The notes under the pieces: model-generated
Told to the model about the DNA's origin: nothing
Seen by the model: the letters and a program-made list of their open reading frames with translations, nothing else
Database searches by the model: none
NCBI RefSeq assembly: GCF_014696435.1
Contig: NZ_JACJQG010000001.1
Span: forward strand, 186,001 to 250,000
Direction of reading: 5' to 3'
Length of the DNA stretch: 64,000 nucleotides
DNA from: Calothrix anomala FACHB-343
Lineage (GTDB): Bacteria; Cyanobacteriota; Cyanobacteriia; Cyanobacteriales; Nostocaceae
Shown here: one piece after another, positions 1-9,293 of the stretch
How the letters are laid out: each line of letters begins with the position of its first letter
Numbering within the stretch: position 1 is the stretch's first letter
Made by a program: the position numbers and the translations under genes

Positions 1-137
1 ATGCCCTTTTGCCGCAACCAATCTATGGCTTTTTCGATATCGCCATCAGTTTCTGTTAGTGCTTTTTTGCAGTCCATCATGCCAGCATTGGTTTTTTGGC
101 GTAGCTCTTGGACTAGTTTTGCAGATATTGCCGCCAT
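1..137 (-). CDS. tsf: Elongation factor Ts, N-terminal part (cut by window edge)
   Basis: The first 45 codons are present, reading [19 protein letters not shown] and then MMDCKKAL, the UBA-like N-terminal domain typical of EF-Ts. EF-Ts is the guanine-nucleotide exchange factor for EF-Tu. The gene lies 155 bp downstream of rpsB on the same strand, the usual rpsB-tsf order. The rest lies outside the window. Confidence 0.95.
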   Translation of the reverse strand, partial: MAAISAKLVQELRQKTNAGMMDCKKALTETDGDIEKAIDWLRQKG

Positions 138-292
138 GTTGCCTCAATTCCTAGTTGACCTCGAGTTGTAATCGCTCACGGGTGTTGAGTATTTCTATCT
201 TACTCAGGGCTGGGGATCAAAAAACGATCAATTGTCAAGTAATGAAGTATGAAATTTTATTTTTAACCTTTCATACTTCATTCTTTAACTAA

Positions 293-1087
293 TTATTCTT
301 CGTCTTCGTCATCGCTTGCGTATGTACCAGACAACTCAGTGTCGTCATAGTCATAGTCTTCTTCAGCGCCTTCGTAATCGTCATAATCCTCTTCAGCATC
401 CAACTGACCATGACGACCTTCATAAATCGCATCCGCTAATTTACCGACGATCAGCTTAATAGATCTGATAGCGTCGTCATTTGCTGGGATGGGAATATCT
501 ACGACATCGGGGTCACAGTTTGTATCTAACATCGATACAATGGGAATTCCCAATTTTTGACATTCTTGAACTGCGTTATACTCCCGGCGTTGGTCTACAA
601 TTACCACCACATCGGGAACTTTCCGCATGGTTTTAATCCCGCCCAAATATTTTTGTAGCTTCGCCATTTCCCGGCGTAACATTGAAGCTTCTTTTTTCGG
701 CAACAAGTCCAATGCTCCGCTTTCTTCGCGGCGTTCCAAATCTTTGAGACGGTCTACACGGGTTTTAATAGTTGCCCAGTTGGTGAGCATTCCACCCAAC
801 CAACGTTGGTTGATGTAGTGGGAACCACAACGACTAGCTTCTTGGGCAATGATTCCTGCTGCTTGTCGCTTGGTACCGACAAAGAGGAATTTCTTACCTT
901 GTTCCGCCTGTGTACGCATATAAGCATATGCATCTTCCATCAACTGGGCAGTTTGCACCAAGTCGATAATATGTACACCATTGCGGGAAGTATAAATGTA
1001 CGGAGACATTTTTGGGTTCCAACGGCGGGTCTGATGCCCAAAGTGAACCCCTGACTCCATCATCTGAGCCAATGAAACGACTGGCAT
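293..1087 (-). CDS. rpsB: 30S ribosomal protein S2
   Basis: The 264-residue protein shows the S2 signature motifs: [15 protein letters not shown] near residue 13, [12 protein letters not shown] near 93, [12 protein letters not shown] near 158 and [14 protein letters not shown] near 181. S2 binds between the head and body of the small subunit and recruits S1. About 35 extra residues at the C-terminus are rich in Asp, Glu and Tyr, a cyanobacterial-style acidic extension beyond the conserved core. The start ATG is followed directly by the conserved [17 protein letters not shown], so the start is secure. It heads the rpsB-tsf pair. Confidence 0.97.
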   Translation of the reverse strand: MPVVSLAQMMESGVHFGHQTRRWNPKMSPYIYTSRNGVHIIDLVQTAQLMEDAYAYMRTQAEQGKKFLFVGTKRQAAGIIAQEASRCGSHYINQRWLGGMLTNWATIKTRVDRLKDLERREESGALDLLPKKEASMLRREMAKLQKYLGGIKTMRKVPDVVVIVDQRREYNAVQECQKLGIPIVSMLDTNCDPDVVDIPIPANDDAIRSIKLIVGKLADAIYEGRHGQLDAEEDYDDYEGAEEDYDYDDTELSGTYASDDEDEE

Positions 1088-1609
1088 ATATTCTTACTCC
1101 GATTCGGGTTAAACCTCCACCCAGGCGTATTTCTCAATTGGGAAACACCCGAACTCCTGGATGTGCGAGATTAATGAGCCATACTAGGGTAACACATTTG
1201 GGTTGTTGTGGACGCTCGTGGAGAATTTAGGGAGTAAGACTGGGAGTGGTGAGGGGGATAAGGGGGACAAGGAGGACAAGAAATTTTAGATTTTAGATTT
1301 GCGATTTTGGATTTCAATCTAAAATCTAAAATCCAAAATCCAAAATTGTTTCAATGCCCAATGCCCCATGCCCCATGCCCAATACCTTGTAACTTAAATA
1401 ACAATTTTTTATATATTAAATTTCCCTGACTTATGTCAGCAATTTTTGTTTAAAAAACGGCTTGAAAACCTGTTTTTGGGCTTTTGGTGAATCTTTGCAG
1501 AAATTATTATCGATTTAATCTGCTAAATATCTGGTTTTCGGGTGTAATCTCGATATACAGTAACTTACACAATAGACTGTTGCCATAATTTACACCTTGA
1601 GGTAATACC
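1088..1609. repeat. Intergenic region with palindromic AT-rich repeat and STRR
   Basis: This is the upstream region of both rpsB (minus) and the pentapeptide gene (plus). A long inverted repeat has perfect 16-bp arms at 1284-1299 and 1316-1331 (TTTTAGATTTTAGATT and its complement). Its right part continues into ATCCAAA units. The same family recurs near 44737-44830. From about 1354 to 1383 lie CCAATGCCCCATGCC heptamer-type repeats. No further gene is apparent. Confidence 0.7.
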
Positions 1610-2215
1610 ATGAGAAATTATGCTGACAAACAGGACTTAATATTTAGTCAAAGTAGGGATTTTAGCGGATGCGACTTAAGCGGAATTGACCTGAGAGCAG
1701 TGGATTTAAGTGGTGTTAACTTTTTAGGAGCAGATTTGCGTGGTGCTAATCTGTCTGGTTCTATGCTCACTGGTGCTAACCTGCGCGAGGCTAATTTAAT
1801 GCAAGCTGTGGTATCAGAAGCGAATTTAATTGATGCCGATTTAACCCAAGCGAATTTATGTGGAGCAGTTTTATGGCGATCGCAATTTTGTGGTACTAAT
1901 TTTTCTAGAGCTTCCTTGTGTGCCGTTGATTTAAGCGAAGCTGACCTCAGTGAAGCCTGTTTAATTGAAGCATCTTTAATTGAAGCCAAATTAATCCGCG
2001 CTAATTTAGCAGGCGCAAAGCTATGTGGTGCAATTTTATTAGAAGCAGATTTAACTGATGCTAATTTAATTGGTGCAGACCTGACATGGGCTAATTTAAC
2101 ATCGGCTAATTTAACTGAAGCTAGGCTTTGGGGAACAAAAATAATTTATACCAAACTGCGGGACGCAATTATGCCTGACGGTACAATTCAGGAACCGCAA
2201 ATAGCGTTTATTTAA
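1610..2215 (+). CDS. Pentapeptide-repeat protein
   Basis: From about residue 20 to 190 the 201-residue protein is almost entirely A(D/N)Lxx pentapeptides (for example GADLRGANLSGSMLTGANLR). Such arrays fold as a right-handed quadrilateral beta-helix. There is no signal peptide or other domain, so it is probably cytoplasmic. Cyanobacteria carry dozens of these proteins and most have no known function. It stands alone on the plus strand, convergent with fraE. The partner or ligand cannot be read from the sequence. Confidence 0.85.
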   Translation: MRNYADKQDLIFSQSRDFSGCDLSGIDLRAVDLSGVNFLGADLRGANLSGSMLTGANLREANLMQAVVSEANLIDADLTQANLCGAVLWRSQFCGTNFSRASLCAVDLSEADLSEACLIEASLIEAKLIRANLAGAKLCGAILLEADLTDANLIGADLTWANLTSANLTEARLWGTKIIYTKLRDAIMPDGTIQEPQIAFI

Positions 2216-2283
2216 GGAATTATCTAAATTATGGGTGCATCAGTTTGTAGCCAAGACTAAAGTCCTGGCTACTTAGCCTATAA

Positions 2284-3066
2284 TTAAAACTCACGGCGTG
2301 AGAATATCAAAATAGCGATCGCTAACAGCATGGAACTGTAAAGTAAACCATAACCAGCATTAGCAATTAATGTAGGTGCGCTAGGTAATGCTTGCAAACC
2401 GTAAACTGCTTGATTTTTTAAATCTAATCTCGATAAATCGGGCAAGATTAAATACAAAGCTTGAGTTAAATTTTCAATACCAGGATTCTGGCTGAGACGA
2501 CCAAATTTTAATAAATCTTGGGAGATATTCCCCATTAAATAAACAGCAAAGGTTAAAATTACCGCTAACAAAGAACTGGTAAATGAACCGAAGCTGATAG
2601 CGACAGCATTAATTAAAGATATTTGCAGAAATAAAAACAGTACAGCAATTAAAATACTAGCTATCCCATAGGGAATATGTGCTATTTGGAGAAATCCTAA
2701 GTAAATCACCGTCATAGTCGTGACGAGTACAGCTAGCACAGCCGATAAACCGAAATATTTACCAGTAATAAACTCACTGCGACTGATGGGTTTAGCAATC
2801 AATACTAAAACGGTGCGTTTCTCGATTTCTTTGTTGATGAGTCCTGTACCGACAAACACAGAAACGATTAAACCGATAACGCCCATTAAAGCTATGCCAA
2901 AATCTAAGAAGATTTTGCCTTCAGTACTAGCTGCAATTTCTGGAAGTATGCGCATTGCGGCGGCGAGAATGAGCGTATAAAAACCGATAATATATAAAAT
3001 GCGATCGCGTATCACTTCCTGGAATACATTACTCGCCATTACAAAGATTCTGCTGAAATTCATCAT
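2284..3066 (-). CDS. fraE: FraE, ABC-2-type permease of the filament integrity locus
   Basis: The 260-residue protein has about six hydrophobic segments and an ABC-2 permease layout. It begins MNFSRIFVMASNVFQEVIRDR and contains the conserved cytoplasmic loop EIEKRTVLVLIAKPISRSEF near residues 80-100. In Anabaena, fraE is the third gene of fraC-fraD-fraE and is needed for filament integrity and diazotrophic growth. Assignment rests on family plus gene order: FraC- and FraD-like genes lie just upstream on the same strand. The 363-bp fraD-fraE gap is filled with repeats, so fraE may be less tightly coupled than fraCD. Confidence 0.85.
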   Translation of the reverse strand: MMNFSRIFVMASNVFQEVIRDRILYIIGFYTLILAAAMRILPEIAASTEGKIFLDFGIALMGVIGLIVSVFVGTGLINKEIEKRTVLVLIAKPISRSEFITGKYFGLSAVLAVLVTTMTVIYLGFLQIAHIPYGIASILIAVLFLFLQISLINAVAISFGSFTSSLLAVILTFAVYLMGNISQDLLKFGRLSQNPGIENLTQALYLILPDLSRLDLKNQAVYGLQALPSAPTLIANAGYGLLYSSMLLAIAILIFSRREF

Positions 3067-3429
3067 ATTATTAGGGGCTAGAGGCTAGAGGCTAGGGGTT
3101 AGGGTCTAGGGGGAAAAGGGGGAAAAGGGGGACAAGGAGGACAAGGAGGACAAGGAGGATAATTGTACAGACGCGATGAATCGCGTCTCTGACTAATGAC
3201 CATTGGTACCCAAAACACATCTACGCCAAAATTTTAAATAAAGAATGAAAAATTGTCTCTACCGGAATTCTCGGTTAGAGACAATCAGCAGACTATTACA
3301 GCAAATTAGAAATAAACGTACTCTTCCCGATAAAGAAACAATCGAGAATATCAGACTGTTGACTGTTGACTGTTGACTGTTGACTGTTGACTATTGACTA
3401 TTGACTGTTAACTGTTGACAAACTATAGT
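3067..3429. repeat. Repeat-filled spacer between fraD and fraE
   Basis: The spacer contains GGGGCTAGAGGCTAG-type and GGACAAGGA-type tandem repeats (about 3074-3160), the dispersed palindrome AGACGCGATGAATCGCGTCT at 3169-3188, and a hairpin at about 3251-3285 (arms ATTGTCTCTA and TAGAGACAAT). A TTGACTG heptamer array (STRR) runs from about 3357 to 3420. No coding sequence is visible. Confidence 0.8.
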
Positions 3430-4473
3430 TTAGCGTTGAGCAGGAGGTAACCCAATAATTGGTTTACTAATAGGGCCGCACTCAATTTCCGCAATTAGGG
3501 AAGTTTGCTCTGACTTTTGAGTAGTTGATCTATTCTTAGATTCTGCAATTGGGCGAATTTGACAGGACTGTCTTAAATAATAGCCTCGTGGGTCGGAACT
3601 AGGCCCAGTCCAAATGCTGAGTATATCTAGATTATATTCGTCTTTTTTACGCGGATTGGGATTTGTAATTCTAGGTTCAATCCGCCATAAATTCTTCTCT
3701 TCTTTATCTTTTAGGCGCTTATTGTCCAGAACTTTCTGTCCCAGGTTGGCGATATTCGCGTTAGCATTTTGCAGCCATCTTTCTACTTGTGACCAAGATT
3801 GTTTCTCTATGGATCTTTCAATTCTGGGTTGCATTTCTTTCAAAATTGCTGCACCATTGGGAGAAATCTTTAGTGGTGGCTCAGTTCTAATTACAAAGGT
3901 ACTGCGTTGAAAATTATCTGATAATAAACTAGGATATTCTGCTACCCAGTTATTCACAACAAAATAAAATTGAATCCAGCAACTGAGCAACATTGAGCTA
4001 GCAACTAAAACCACAATTTTTTGTCTATCTTCTGGTTTAGGAAGTTGAGTTTTGGCATCAGTACCGCTACCTTCAAAAAACTCTGGTATAGCAGTAATTA
4101 ATGCGGAGATTGTCGGCCAATAAACAATTGTATTCGTTGTGAGTACATTCCTATCGCTGTGACCAAAGGCAAAAACACTGACTAAAAATCCTGTGATGAC
4201 TGCACCTACAGGCATATAAGTCCCAGGGATTCTGGCTGGATCATCGGTAGTATACCAAGCTGTACCTGCGATGAGAAATAACCAACCAAAAAATGCAATA
4301 GTATCTCGGATAGCGCCAGTGGCAAAGTATGATATTGCCCAAGAGAAGATACTTAGATAGAGTAATGTTTGCCAAGAATAAGCTCTTTCAGGAATAAAGA
4401 ATTTTTTAATTCCTGCATAAACATCAGAAATAAAATTGGTTAAACCCAATAAGTCTTTAAATAATGTGTTCAT
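3430..4473 (-). CDS. fraD: FraD, septal-junction membrane protein
   Basis: The 347-residue protein has about five transmembrane segments in residues 30-170. A predicted coiled-coil stretch follows at roughly 205-255 (rich in E, Q, K, N), then a soluble C-terminal domain that would be periplasmic. This is the architecture of Anabaena FraD, a septal protein and component of the cell-cell septal junctions used for intercellular molecular exchange. The length is close to the known about 343 residues. It lies 70 bp downstream of fraC on the same strand, so they are probably co-transcribed. Recognition is from family features and gene order. Confidence 0.9.
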   Translation of the reverse strand: MNTLFKDLLGLTNFISDVYAGIKKFFIPERAYSWQTLLYLSIFSWAISYFATGAIRDTIAFFGWLFLIAGTAWYTTDDPARIPGTYMPVGAVITGFLVSVFAFGHSDRNVLTTNTIVYWPTISALITAIPEFFEGSGTDAKTQLPKPEDRQKIVVLVASSMLLSCWIQFYFVVNNWVAEYPSLLSDNFQRSTFVIRTEPPLKISPNGAAILKEMQPRIERSIEKQSWSQVERWLQNANANIANLGQKVLDNKRLKDKEEKNLWRIEPRITNPNPRKKDEYNLDILSIWTGPSSDPRGYYLRQSCQIRPIAESKNRSTTQKSEQTSLIAEIECGPISKPIIGLPPAQR

Positions 4474-4543
4474 AGTTTACAGCACCTCTAAATTGTTAAG
4501 CGATCGCTATTTCTTTATCTATACCAATTCCCTAAAATTCTTA

Positions 4544-5104
4544 CTATTTCATCCGGAACAATAAAACCAGAGTTATCGCACTATAGCTTAAAGAATTAGC
4601 AATTAACATAGTAGAAACTAAGCGATTACTAATGAATTTATTTCTATTGAGATGACGCCATCTTTGCCGCTCTTGGTTTGGCGTGATTTCTGGTGATTTC
4701 TTCTTACCCAAGTCTTCACTGAGGATTAATGTAAATCCTCTTAAGAGAAATAATTTAACTATAAATGTACCGAAGAAAATAATAAACGCAGTCAAAATTA
4801 CTAATGATTGGGTATTGCTAGACTTCAGGCTATTGAAAAATACAAAGTTAATTAATTCTGATTTGATTTGCAATGGCAATATCGGCTGAAGACTGAAAAA
4901 TACTACCCAACCAACAACGCTAGAAAAAAGATTGATAGAAATAGCGTAAAAAATACTAGTTTTCTTGTCAAAATTTAATCTACTATTGAAACAATAAGCC
5001 TCAATCGAGATAGCCATCAGGATAAATAATAAATCAAATAAAATCGCGCCTACTGGCAAAACTCGAGGAAAGTCCCAATTTTCAAACAAATTCAAATCAA
5101 ACAT
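4544..5104 (-). CDS. fraC: FraC, filament integrity membrane protein
   Basis: The 186-residue protein has three to four hydrophobic segments. It begins MFDLNLFENWDFPRVLPVGA and carries the FDLLFILMAISIEAY helix typical of the FraC family (about 179 residues in Anabaena). FraC sits at the intercellular septa and is required, with FraD, for septal junctions and filament integrity under nitrogen starvation. It is the first gene of fraC-fraD-fraE, divergent from the P-loop NTPase gene at 5373. The 268-bp divergent region should hold its promoter; no convincing NtcA box (GTA-N8-TAC) was found there by eye. Confidence 0.9.
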   Translation of the reverse strand: MFDLNLFENWDFPRVLPVGAILFDLLFILMAISIEAYCFNSRLNFDKKTSIFYAISINLFSSVVGWVVFFSLQPILPLQIKSELINFVFFNSLKSSNTQSLVILTAFIIFFGTFIVKLFLLRGFTLILSEDLGKKKSPEITPNQERQRWRHLNRNKFISNRLVSTMLIANSLSYSAITLVLLFRMK

Positions 5105-5372
5105 AAAGGTTTAACTGTAACGGTTAACTTTAGAGAGTATAACTGGCACAACCACAGTGATGGGGGAAATTATCTCATACATGTTCCAGAATCATGTACG
5201 TAAGTCGGTAATTGCACCAAACTATGTTACGAAACGTAAATAGCTTGAAACCCATACCAATGACTAATAATTCCACTGCTCTACTTATGTAAAGTGCTAT
5301 GATAGCTGCTCTACCTGAGAGTACAAGACTTTCGTTAAGATTAAAAACTGTTACAATACAGCTTTTTGAGAG

Positions 5373-6509
5373 ATGACAAGGAACGGTATCGGTATTCGCA
5401 CGGCGCAAGTGCGTCCTGAACGGCTTACTGGTCAAATTCACGTTTATGATGGTGCTGGTAAAGGAAAATCCCAAGCAGCTTTAGGTGTGGTTTTGCGCTC
5501 GATTGGTTTAGGAATTAATACACCTAGTCATGCAAACCGTGTCTTATTATTAAGATTTTTGAAAGGGCCTGAGCGTGATTACGATGAAGATGGCGCAATT
5601 GCAGCTTTACAGCGAGGTTTTCCCCATTTAATCGACCAAGTTCGCACTGGGAGAGCGGAATTTTTTGGCCCGGATGAAATCACCGCCTTTGACTGTGTGG
5701 AAGCTGCTAGAGGGTGGGATGTAGCCAAAGGTGCGATCGCCTCTGGGTTGTATTCAGTAGTGGTTTTAGACGAAATTAACCCAGTTCTAGATTTAGGTTT
5801 GCTCCCAGTGGATGATGTGGTAGCAACACTTAAATCTAAACCCCAAGATTTAGAAATTATCGCCACTGGAAGAGCTGCTCCGCAAAAGCTACTAGATATT
5901 GCTGATTTACACTCAGAAATGAAGCCGCAAGATCACCCAACAGCAAAAGCACTGTTGATTGATGGTATTGAAATTTACACTGGAGCGGGTAAGGGGAAAT
6001 CTACAAGTGCATTAGGTAAAGCTTTACAAGCAATTGGTAGAGGTATAAATCATCCTGGTTCTACTAGAGTGATGATTATGCAATGGCTCAAAGGCGGTAG
6101 CGGTTACACAGAAGATGCAGCGATCGCGGCCTTGCAGCAATCATACCCTGAAGTAGTCGATCATCAACGTTGTGGGCGAGATGCGATCGTTTGGCGTAAT
6201 TCTCGGCAAGAATTAGATTATGTAGAAGCCGAGAGAGGTTGGGAAATTGCCAAAACTGCGATCGCTTCTGGATTGTATAAAACTATCATTTTAGATGAAC
6301 TCAATCCGACAGTTGACTTAGAATTGCTTCCCGTAGAACCTATCGTTCAAGCCTTACTCCGTAAACCCCGCGATACAGAAGTCATTATCACCGGTCGCTG
6401 TCAAAATCAGCCTTCATACTTTGATTTAGCTAGCATTCACTCCGAAGTTTATTGTCATAAACACTATGCAAATCATGGTGTAGAACTCAAGCGAGGGGTA
6501 GATTTTTAA
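5373..6509 (+). CDS. Tandem CobA/CobO-like P-loop NTPase
   Basis: Two homologous halves each start with a Walker A of the cob(I)alamin adenosyltransferase type: GAGKGKSQ at residues 27-34 and GAGKGKST at 204-211. Each is followed by the matching VVLDEINPVLDLGLL / IILDELNPTVDLELL segment (Walker B) and an ETD/ATGRAAP-type end. A normal CobA/CobO is about 200 residues and dimeric, so this 378-residue protein is a fused pseudo-dimer. The adenosyl-corrinoid transferase role is inferred from the family. The fused form may have another activity. The gene is divergent from fraC. The start is ATG. Confidence 0.8.
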   Translation: MTRNGIGIRTAQVRPERLTGQIHVYDGAGKGKSQAALGVVLRSIGLGINTPSHANRVLLLRFLKGPERDYDEDGAIAALQRGFPHLIDQVRTGRAEFFGPDEITAFDCVEAARGWDVAKGAIASGLYSVVVLDEINPVLDLGLLPVDDVVATLKSKPQDLEIIATGRAAPQKLLDIADLHSEMKPQDHPTAKALLIDGIEIYTGAGKGKSTSALGKALQAIGRGINHPGSTRVMIMQWLKGGSGYTEDAAIAALQQSYPEVVDHQRCGRDAIVWRNSRQELDYVEAERGWEIAKTAIASGLYKTIILDELNPTVDLELLPVEPIVQALLRKPRDTEVIITGRCQNQPSYFDLASIHSEVYCHKHYANHGVELKRGVDF

Positions 6510-6732
6510 ATTTGTCAGTTGTCAGTTGTCAGTTGTCAGTTGTCAGTTGTTCAGGATGTAACTAAGTAAGCACAGTCAACAGTCAACAGTCAACAATCTC
6601 CTTATTTTCAACTAGTCTATGGGTAAATATTGATTGTGTTGTTTTGATAGAAATTAATCGGTAATTTTTCTAAAGCCTTTTAACCATTTTTTCATTTATG
6701 TTGAATTATCCACTTAGAAAAATGGTTAAAAC
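6510..6732. repeat. Spacer with TCAGTTG and AACAGTC heptamer repeats
   Basis: About five GTCAGTTG units lie at 6513-6550 and three CAACAGT units at about 6575-6595. No gene is seen. The segment upstream of 6733 is AT-rich and should hold the promoter of the next gene. Confidence 0.7.
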
Positions 6733-7329
6733 ATGCTGCGTCGTAATTTTGTTACTTTACCAGTTGTTCTAGCTGTTTTGGGCAGTACATTTCCCGCTAC
6801 TGCTCTCCCCTCGGAAGTTTTTACGGCTCAATTACCAGAAATTCAGGAAAATATTCCTGCTGGCTATGGAATGCGCTTACCAGAACACATCCGCTTAGGT
6901 GATGGAAGCGAGCGCGATTTGCTGAGTAAACTAACTGTGCGCGTTTTTCCTAGTCCTCGCGGTTTAATTGTCGGTTTGTTTAATTGTGAAGCTGCGACTA
7001 CACCTTGTTTAGTCGGAACGTTTAGCACGGATAATCCTAATTCTGTGAGTGCGCTGTACGAGTTTGCTAAACATAAAGCTAAAGGTGATGAAATTTCACT
7101 AGCTAAGAATATTCAAGGCTACTTTTTAGATGGAAATGAGCAAAATCCCAAGCTACCTTTTTCTTCCTTGATGTGGAAGCAAGATGGCATAATTCATACT
7201 GTTTCGTTTCCTGCTAAAGAACGACAAAATATTCTCTTTATGGGTTATTCAATGGCGAATCAGCCAGCAATTCGGCGCAATATAGCCAAAGTTAAAAGAC
7301 CAAATTCTGTATTCTCCTTGGTTAAGTAG
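6733..7329 (+). CDS. Exported protein of unknown function
   Basis: The 198-residue protein begins with a classical signal peptide: basic MLRRN, a hydrophobic core, then ATALPSEVF with likely cleavage after residue 25. The mature part has two cysteines seven residues apart (CEAATTPC) that could form a disulphide, and no transmembrane helix. I do not recognise the family. It is flanked by repeats upstream and a tiny membrane ORF 97 bp downstream, and shows no operon partner. A periplasmic or outer-membrane-facing location is inferred from the signal peptide. Confidence 0.6.
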   Translation: MLRRNFVTLPVVLAVLGSTFPATALPSEVFTAQLPEIQENIPAGYGMRLPEHIRLGDGSERDLLSKLTVRVFPSPRGLIVGLFNCEAATTPCLVGTFSTDNPNSVSALYEFAKHKAKGDEISLAKNIQGYFLDGNEQNPKLPFSSLMWKQDGIIHTVSFPAKERQNILFMGYSMANQPAIRRNIAKVKRPNSVFSLVK

Positions 7330-7426
7330 AGTTAAGTACAGTTAAGTAGATTTAAATATTGCTGGAATCGAGGGGTAAAAATAGTTTAGGCTGAGTGTAT
7401 TCACCTAATTTGTACAAAGGTGCGAT

Positions 7427-7537
7427 ATGCCAGAACCCGATAAGAACATTTTAAACATCGATCCAGGTACGCTAGTTCTCATTGTCTCTGTTCTGATACT
7501 TTTACCGTTGCTAGTAGCTGGGTTTTTTTCCCAATAA
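7427..7537 (+). CDS. Very small single-span membrane protein (36 aa)
   Basis: An ATG preceded by AAAGG opens a 36-codon frame. It has a charged N-terminus (MPEPDKNILNID) and one hydrophobic helix of about 18 residues, and ends GFFSQ. The layout resembles small photosystem, NDH or cytochrome subunits, but I cannot match it to PsbM, PsbX, PsaM, PetN, NdhP or others I can recall. It is followed by AT-rich non-coding DNA. It could be a chance ORF; the codon choice and helix argue for a real gene. Confidence 0.45.
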   Translation: MPEPDKNILNIDPGTLVLIVSVLILLPLLVAGFFSQ

Positions 7538-7974
7538 GCGCTGAAGAGCCTGAGATTGCGCAGCTGCACTGTTAAGTCAATTTTCGCTGTGTTAGTAGAG
7601 CGATCGCACTGTGCAATCTATCTTCTCTCGCTGGCAAATCCAATTATCAAAATTTTTCGTCCAAATATTAGTAAGCAAGAGTAAGCAAGCTCTGCAAAAT
7701 TCTCCTTGCTTACTAACATAAAATAACTAAATAAGCATCTATAAATTTTAATTTTCAATCGCCACAAGACCTAGACAAAATATCATCTCAGTGCTTCTAC
7801 TTATGAGCATATATCTGTAGTTATGTTCAGTCTTCAATTATTCACCCCAAGGAGACATGAATCTAACTGAGTTAAGTAGCTAACTTAAAACAAGATTATT
7901 TGACACAAGAAACCAATTAGGTTTCAACTTGTTAAAAATTTTTACAGCTTTAGTTAGCTACAAGGAGTTCTAAA
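7538..7974. other. Non-coding region upstream of the KGG gene
   Basis: This region holds one hairpin with 12-bp arms (TTAGTAAGCAAG at 7668-7679 and its complement at 7705-7716) and a HIP1 site. AAGGAG lies about 8 bases before the ATG at 7975. No coding sequence is seen. Confidence 0.6.
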
Positions 7975-8322
7975 ATGGCAGACACAAGTAAGCGTGGCTT
8001 TGCTTCTATGGACGAAGATAAGCAGCGTGAAATCGCCAGTAAAGGCGGACATGCGGCTCATGAAAAAGGTACTGCTCACGAGTTTACATCTGAAGAGGCT
8101 CGCGAAGCTGGCCGCAAAGGCGGAGAAGCTGTAAGCCAAGATAGAGAACACATGGCTGAAATTGGTAGCAAAGGTGGTAAGAGTTCTCATAAAGGCAGCA
8201 AGAGCAAGCAAAATAATGAGAGCGATGATGAAGAGAATGATGATAGTGAAGAAACCAGCACTCGTGGTGGTACATCAGAGCAACATTCTAAAGCAGGTAA
8301 ACAAAGCCACAAGAATAAATAA
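7975..8322 (+). CDS. KGG-motif stress protein
   Basis: The 115-residue hydrophilic protein carries repeated KGG motifs (ASKGGHAAHEKG, GRKGGEAV, GSKGGKSS), the signature of the stress-induced KGG/GsiB/YciG family. The N-terminal MADTSKRGFASMDEDKQREIASKGG is typical of that family. The C-terminal third is a low-complexity acidic/Ser/Lys tail that is probably disordered. Family members are induced by general, osmotic or desiccation stress; the exact role here is unknown. A good Shine-Dalgarno (AAGGAG) and a monocistronic setting are visible. Confidence 0.8.
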   Translation: MADTSKRGFASMDEDKQREIASKGGHAAHEKGTAHEFTSEEAREAGRKGGEAVSQDREHMAEIGSKGGKSSHKGSKSKQNNESDDEENDDSEETSTRGGTSEQHSKAGKQSHKNK

Positions 8323-8531
8323 GCTGATTGCTTAATTTCTGTTAATAAGCTACCTCTAACTCAAAATTTGAGTTAATTTTAGGCAAAATAGCTTAATAAC
8401 TTCAGCAGGGTACATCATCGCCAATAAATAAGTTTTCTGAACTTATTCTTTGATTCATTCCAGGTTTTACCCAAAGTAAAGCGTGGGATGAATCAAACTT
8501 TTTAGATAAAAAATATTTAATAATTACGGCG

Positions 8532-9173
8532 TTAGTAATTAGACATTTGTTCCTTAACCCAAGTACGGAAAGCACGGGTTGTAGCAATCTCTCCATTTTG
8601 TTTACTTGCTTGTATAAATCGAGGTATTTCCTTTATCGCTATATATGTAAAAGTAGGACTAAATTCTACTTCTAAATACTTTTCTGCTTCTAGCTGATAA
8701 ATTCTCAATACAGTGCCGTTGTAACGCCAAAATTCAGGAATTTTCATTGCAGCATAAAGCTGTAACTTGTCTATTTTAGGTTTGGAATATTCTACTTCTA
8801 ATACAATGTCTGGAGGTGGATCGGAGGCTAAATCTATATTTTCTTTATTTCTGACTAAAAATTCATTTTGGATATAGTAGCTACTATCTGGTTCTCCGCC
8901 ACGTTCTAAATCATCTCTAATTAATGTGAGAGATCCACACCTTTTAATTTCTAATCCAAATTCTTCACACAATACACCAACAAACACTTCAATCAGCCGA
9001 TTTGAATTCTCGTGCGGCATTAATGGAGTCATAATTTCTATTATTCCATTATCATAGGCAAGTTTATTTTTTCGATCTGTACCCATTTCAGATAGCATAA
9101 TTTTAAATGTCTGCCAACTGATGTTTTCAAGTAAGACTCTAGTTTCTGCGGCTGTGCTGGTTGTGGTAACCAT
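8532..9173 (-). CDS. Uma2-family (DUF820) putative endonuclease
   Basis: The 213-residue protein matches the Uma2/DUF820 family, very abundant in cyanobacteria, with a PD-(D/E)xK nuclease fold. Visible motifs are GGEPDSSYYI near residue 91, PPPDIVLEVEYSKPK near 119 and LYAAMKIPEFWRY near 138. No biological substrate is established for the family. The gene is isolated, with no partner on the same strand. The start ATG follows a short AT-rich region. Confidence 0.8.
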   Translation of the reverse strand: MVTTTSTAAETRVLLENISWQTFKIMLSEMGTDRKNKLAYDNGIIEIMTPLMPHENSNRLIEVFVGVLCEEFGLEIKRCGSLTLIRDDLERGGEPDSSYYIQNEFLVRNKENIDLASDPPPDIVLEVEYSKPKIDKLQLYAAMKIPEFWRYNGTVLRIYQLEAEKYLEVEFSPTFTYIAIKEIPRFIQASKQNGEIATTRAFRTWVKEQMSNY

Positions 9174-9293
9174 AATTCGGGTTTCTTGTGTTGGCTGGGT
9201 TATAAAGCGGTAAAGTGCTGACTACAAAATCATCAAAGTTAAGGATATATACAACTATATATTGAGCTATATATTTATGTTAGATCTAATCTA

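Noticed and set aside
5105-5372. NtcA-binding site in the fraC upstream region
   Set aside because: GTA-N8-TAC was looked for because fra genes are linked to nitrogen status, but only partial matches such as GTACGTAAGTCGGTA were found.
5105-5372. Cobalamin riboswitch before the CobA-like gene
   Set aside because: No B12-box-like sequence or long leader fold was seen between the divergent genes.
8402-8596. Minus-strand frame overlapping the Uma2 gene end
   Set aside because: It overlaps the Uma2 coding region in another frame and has no support.
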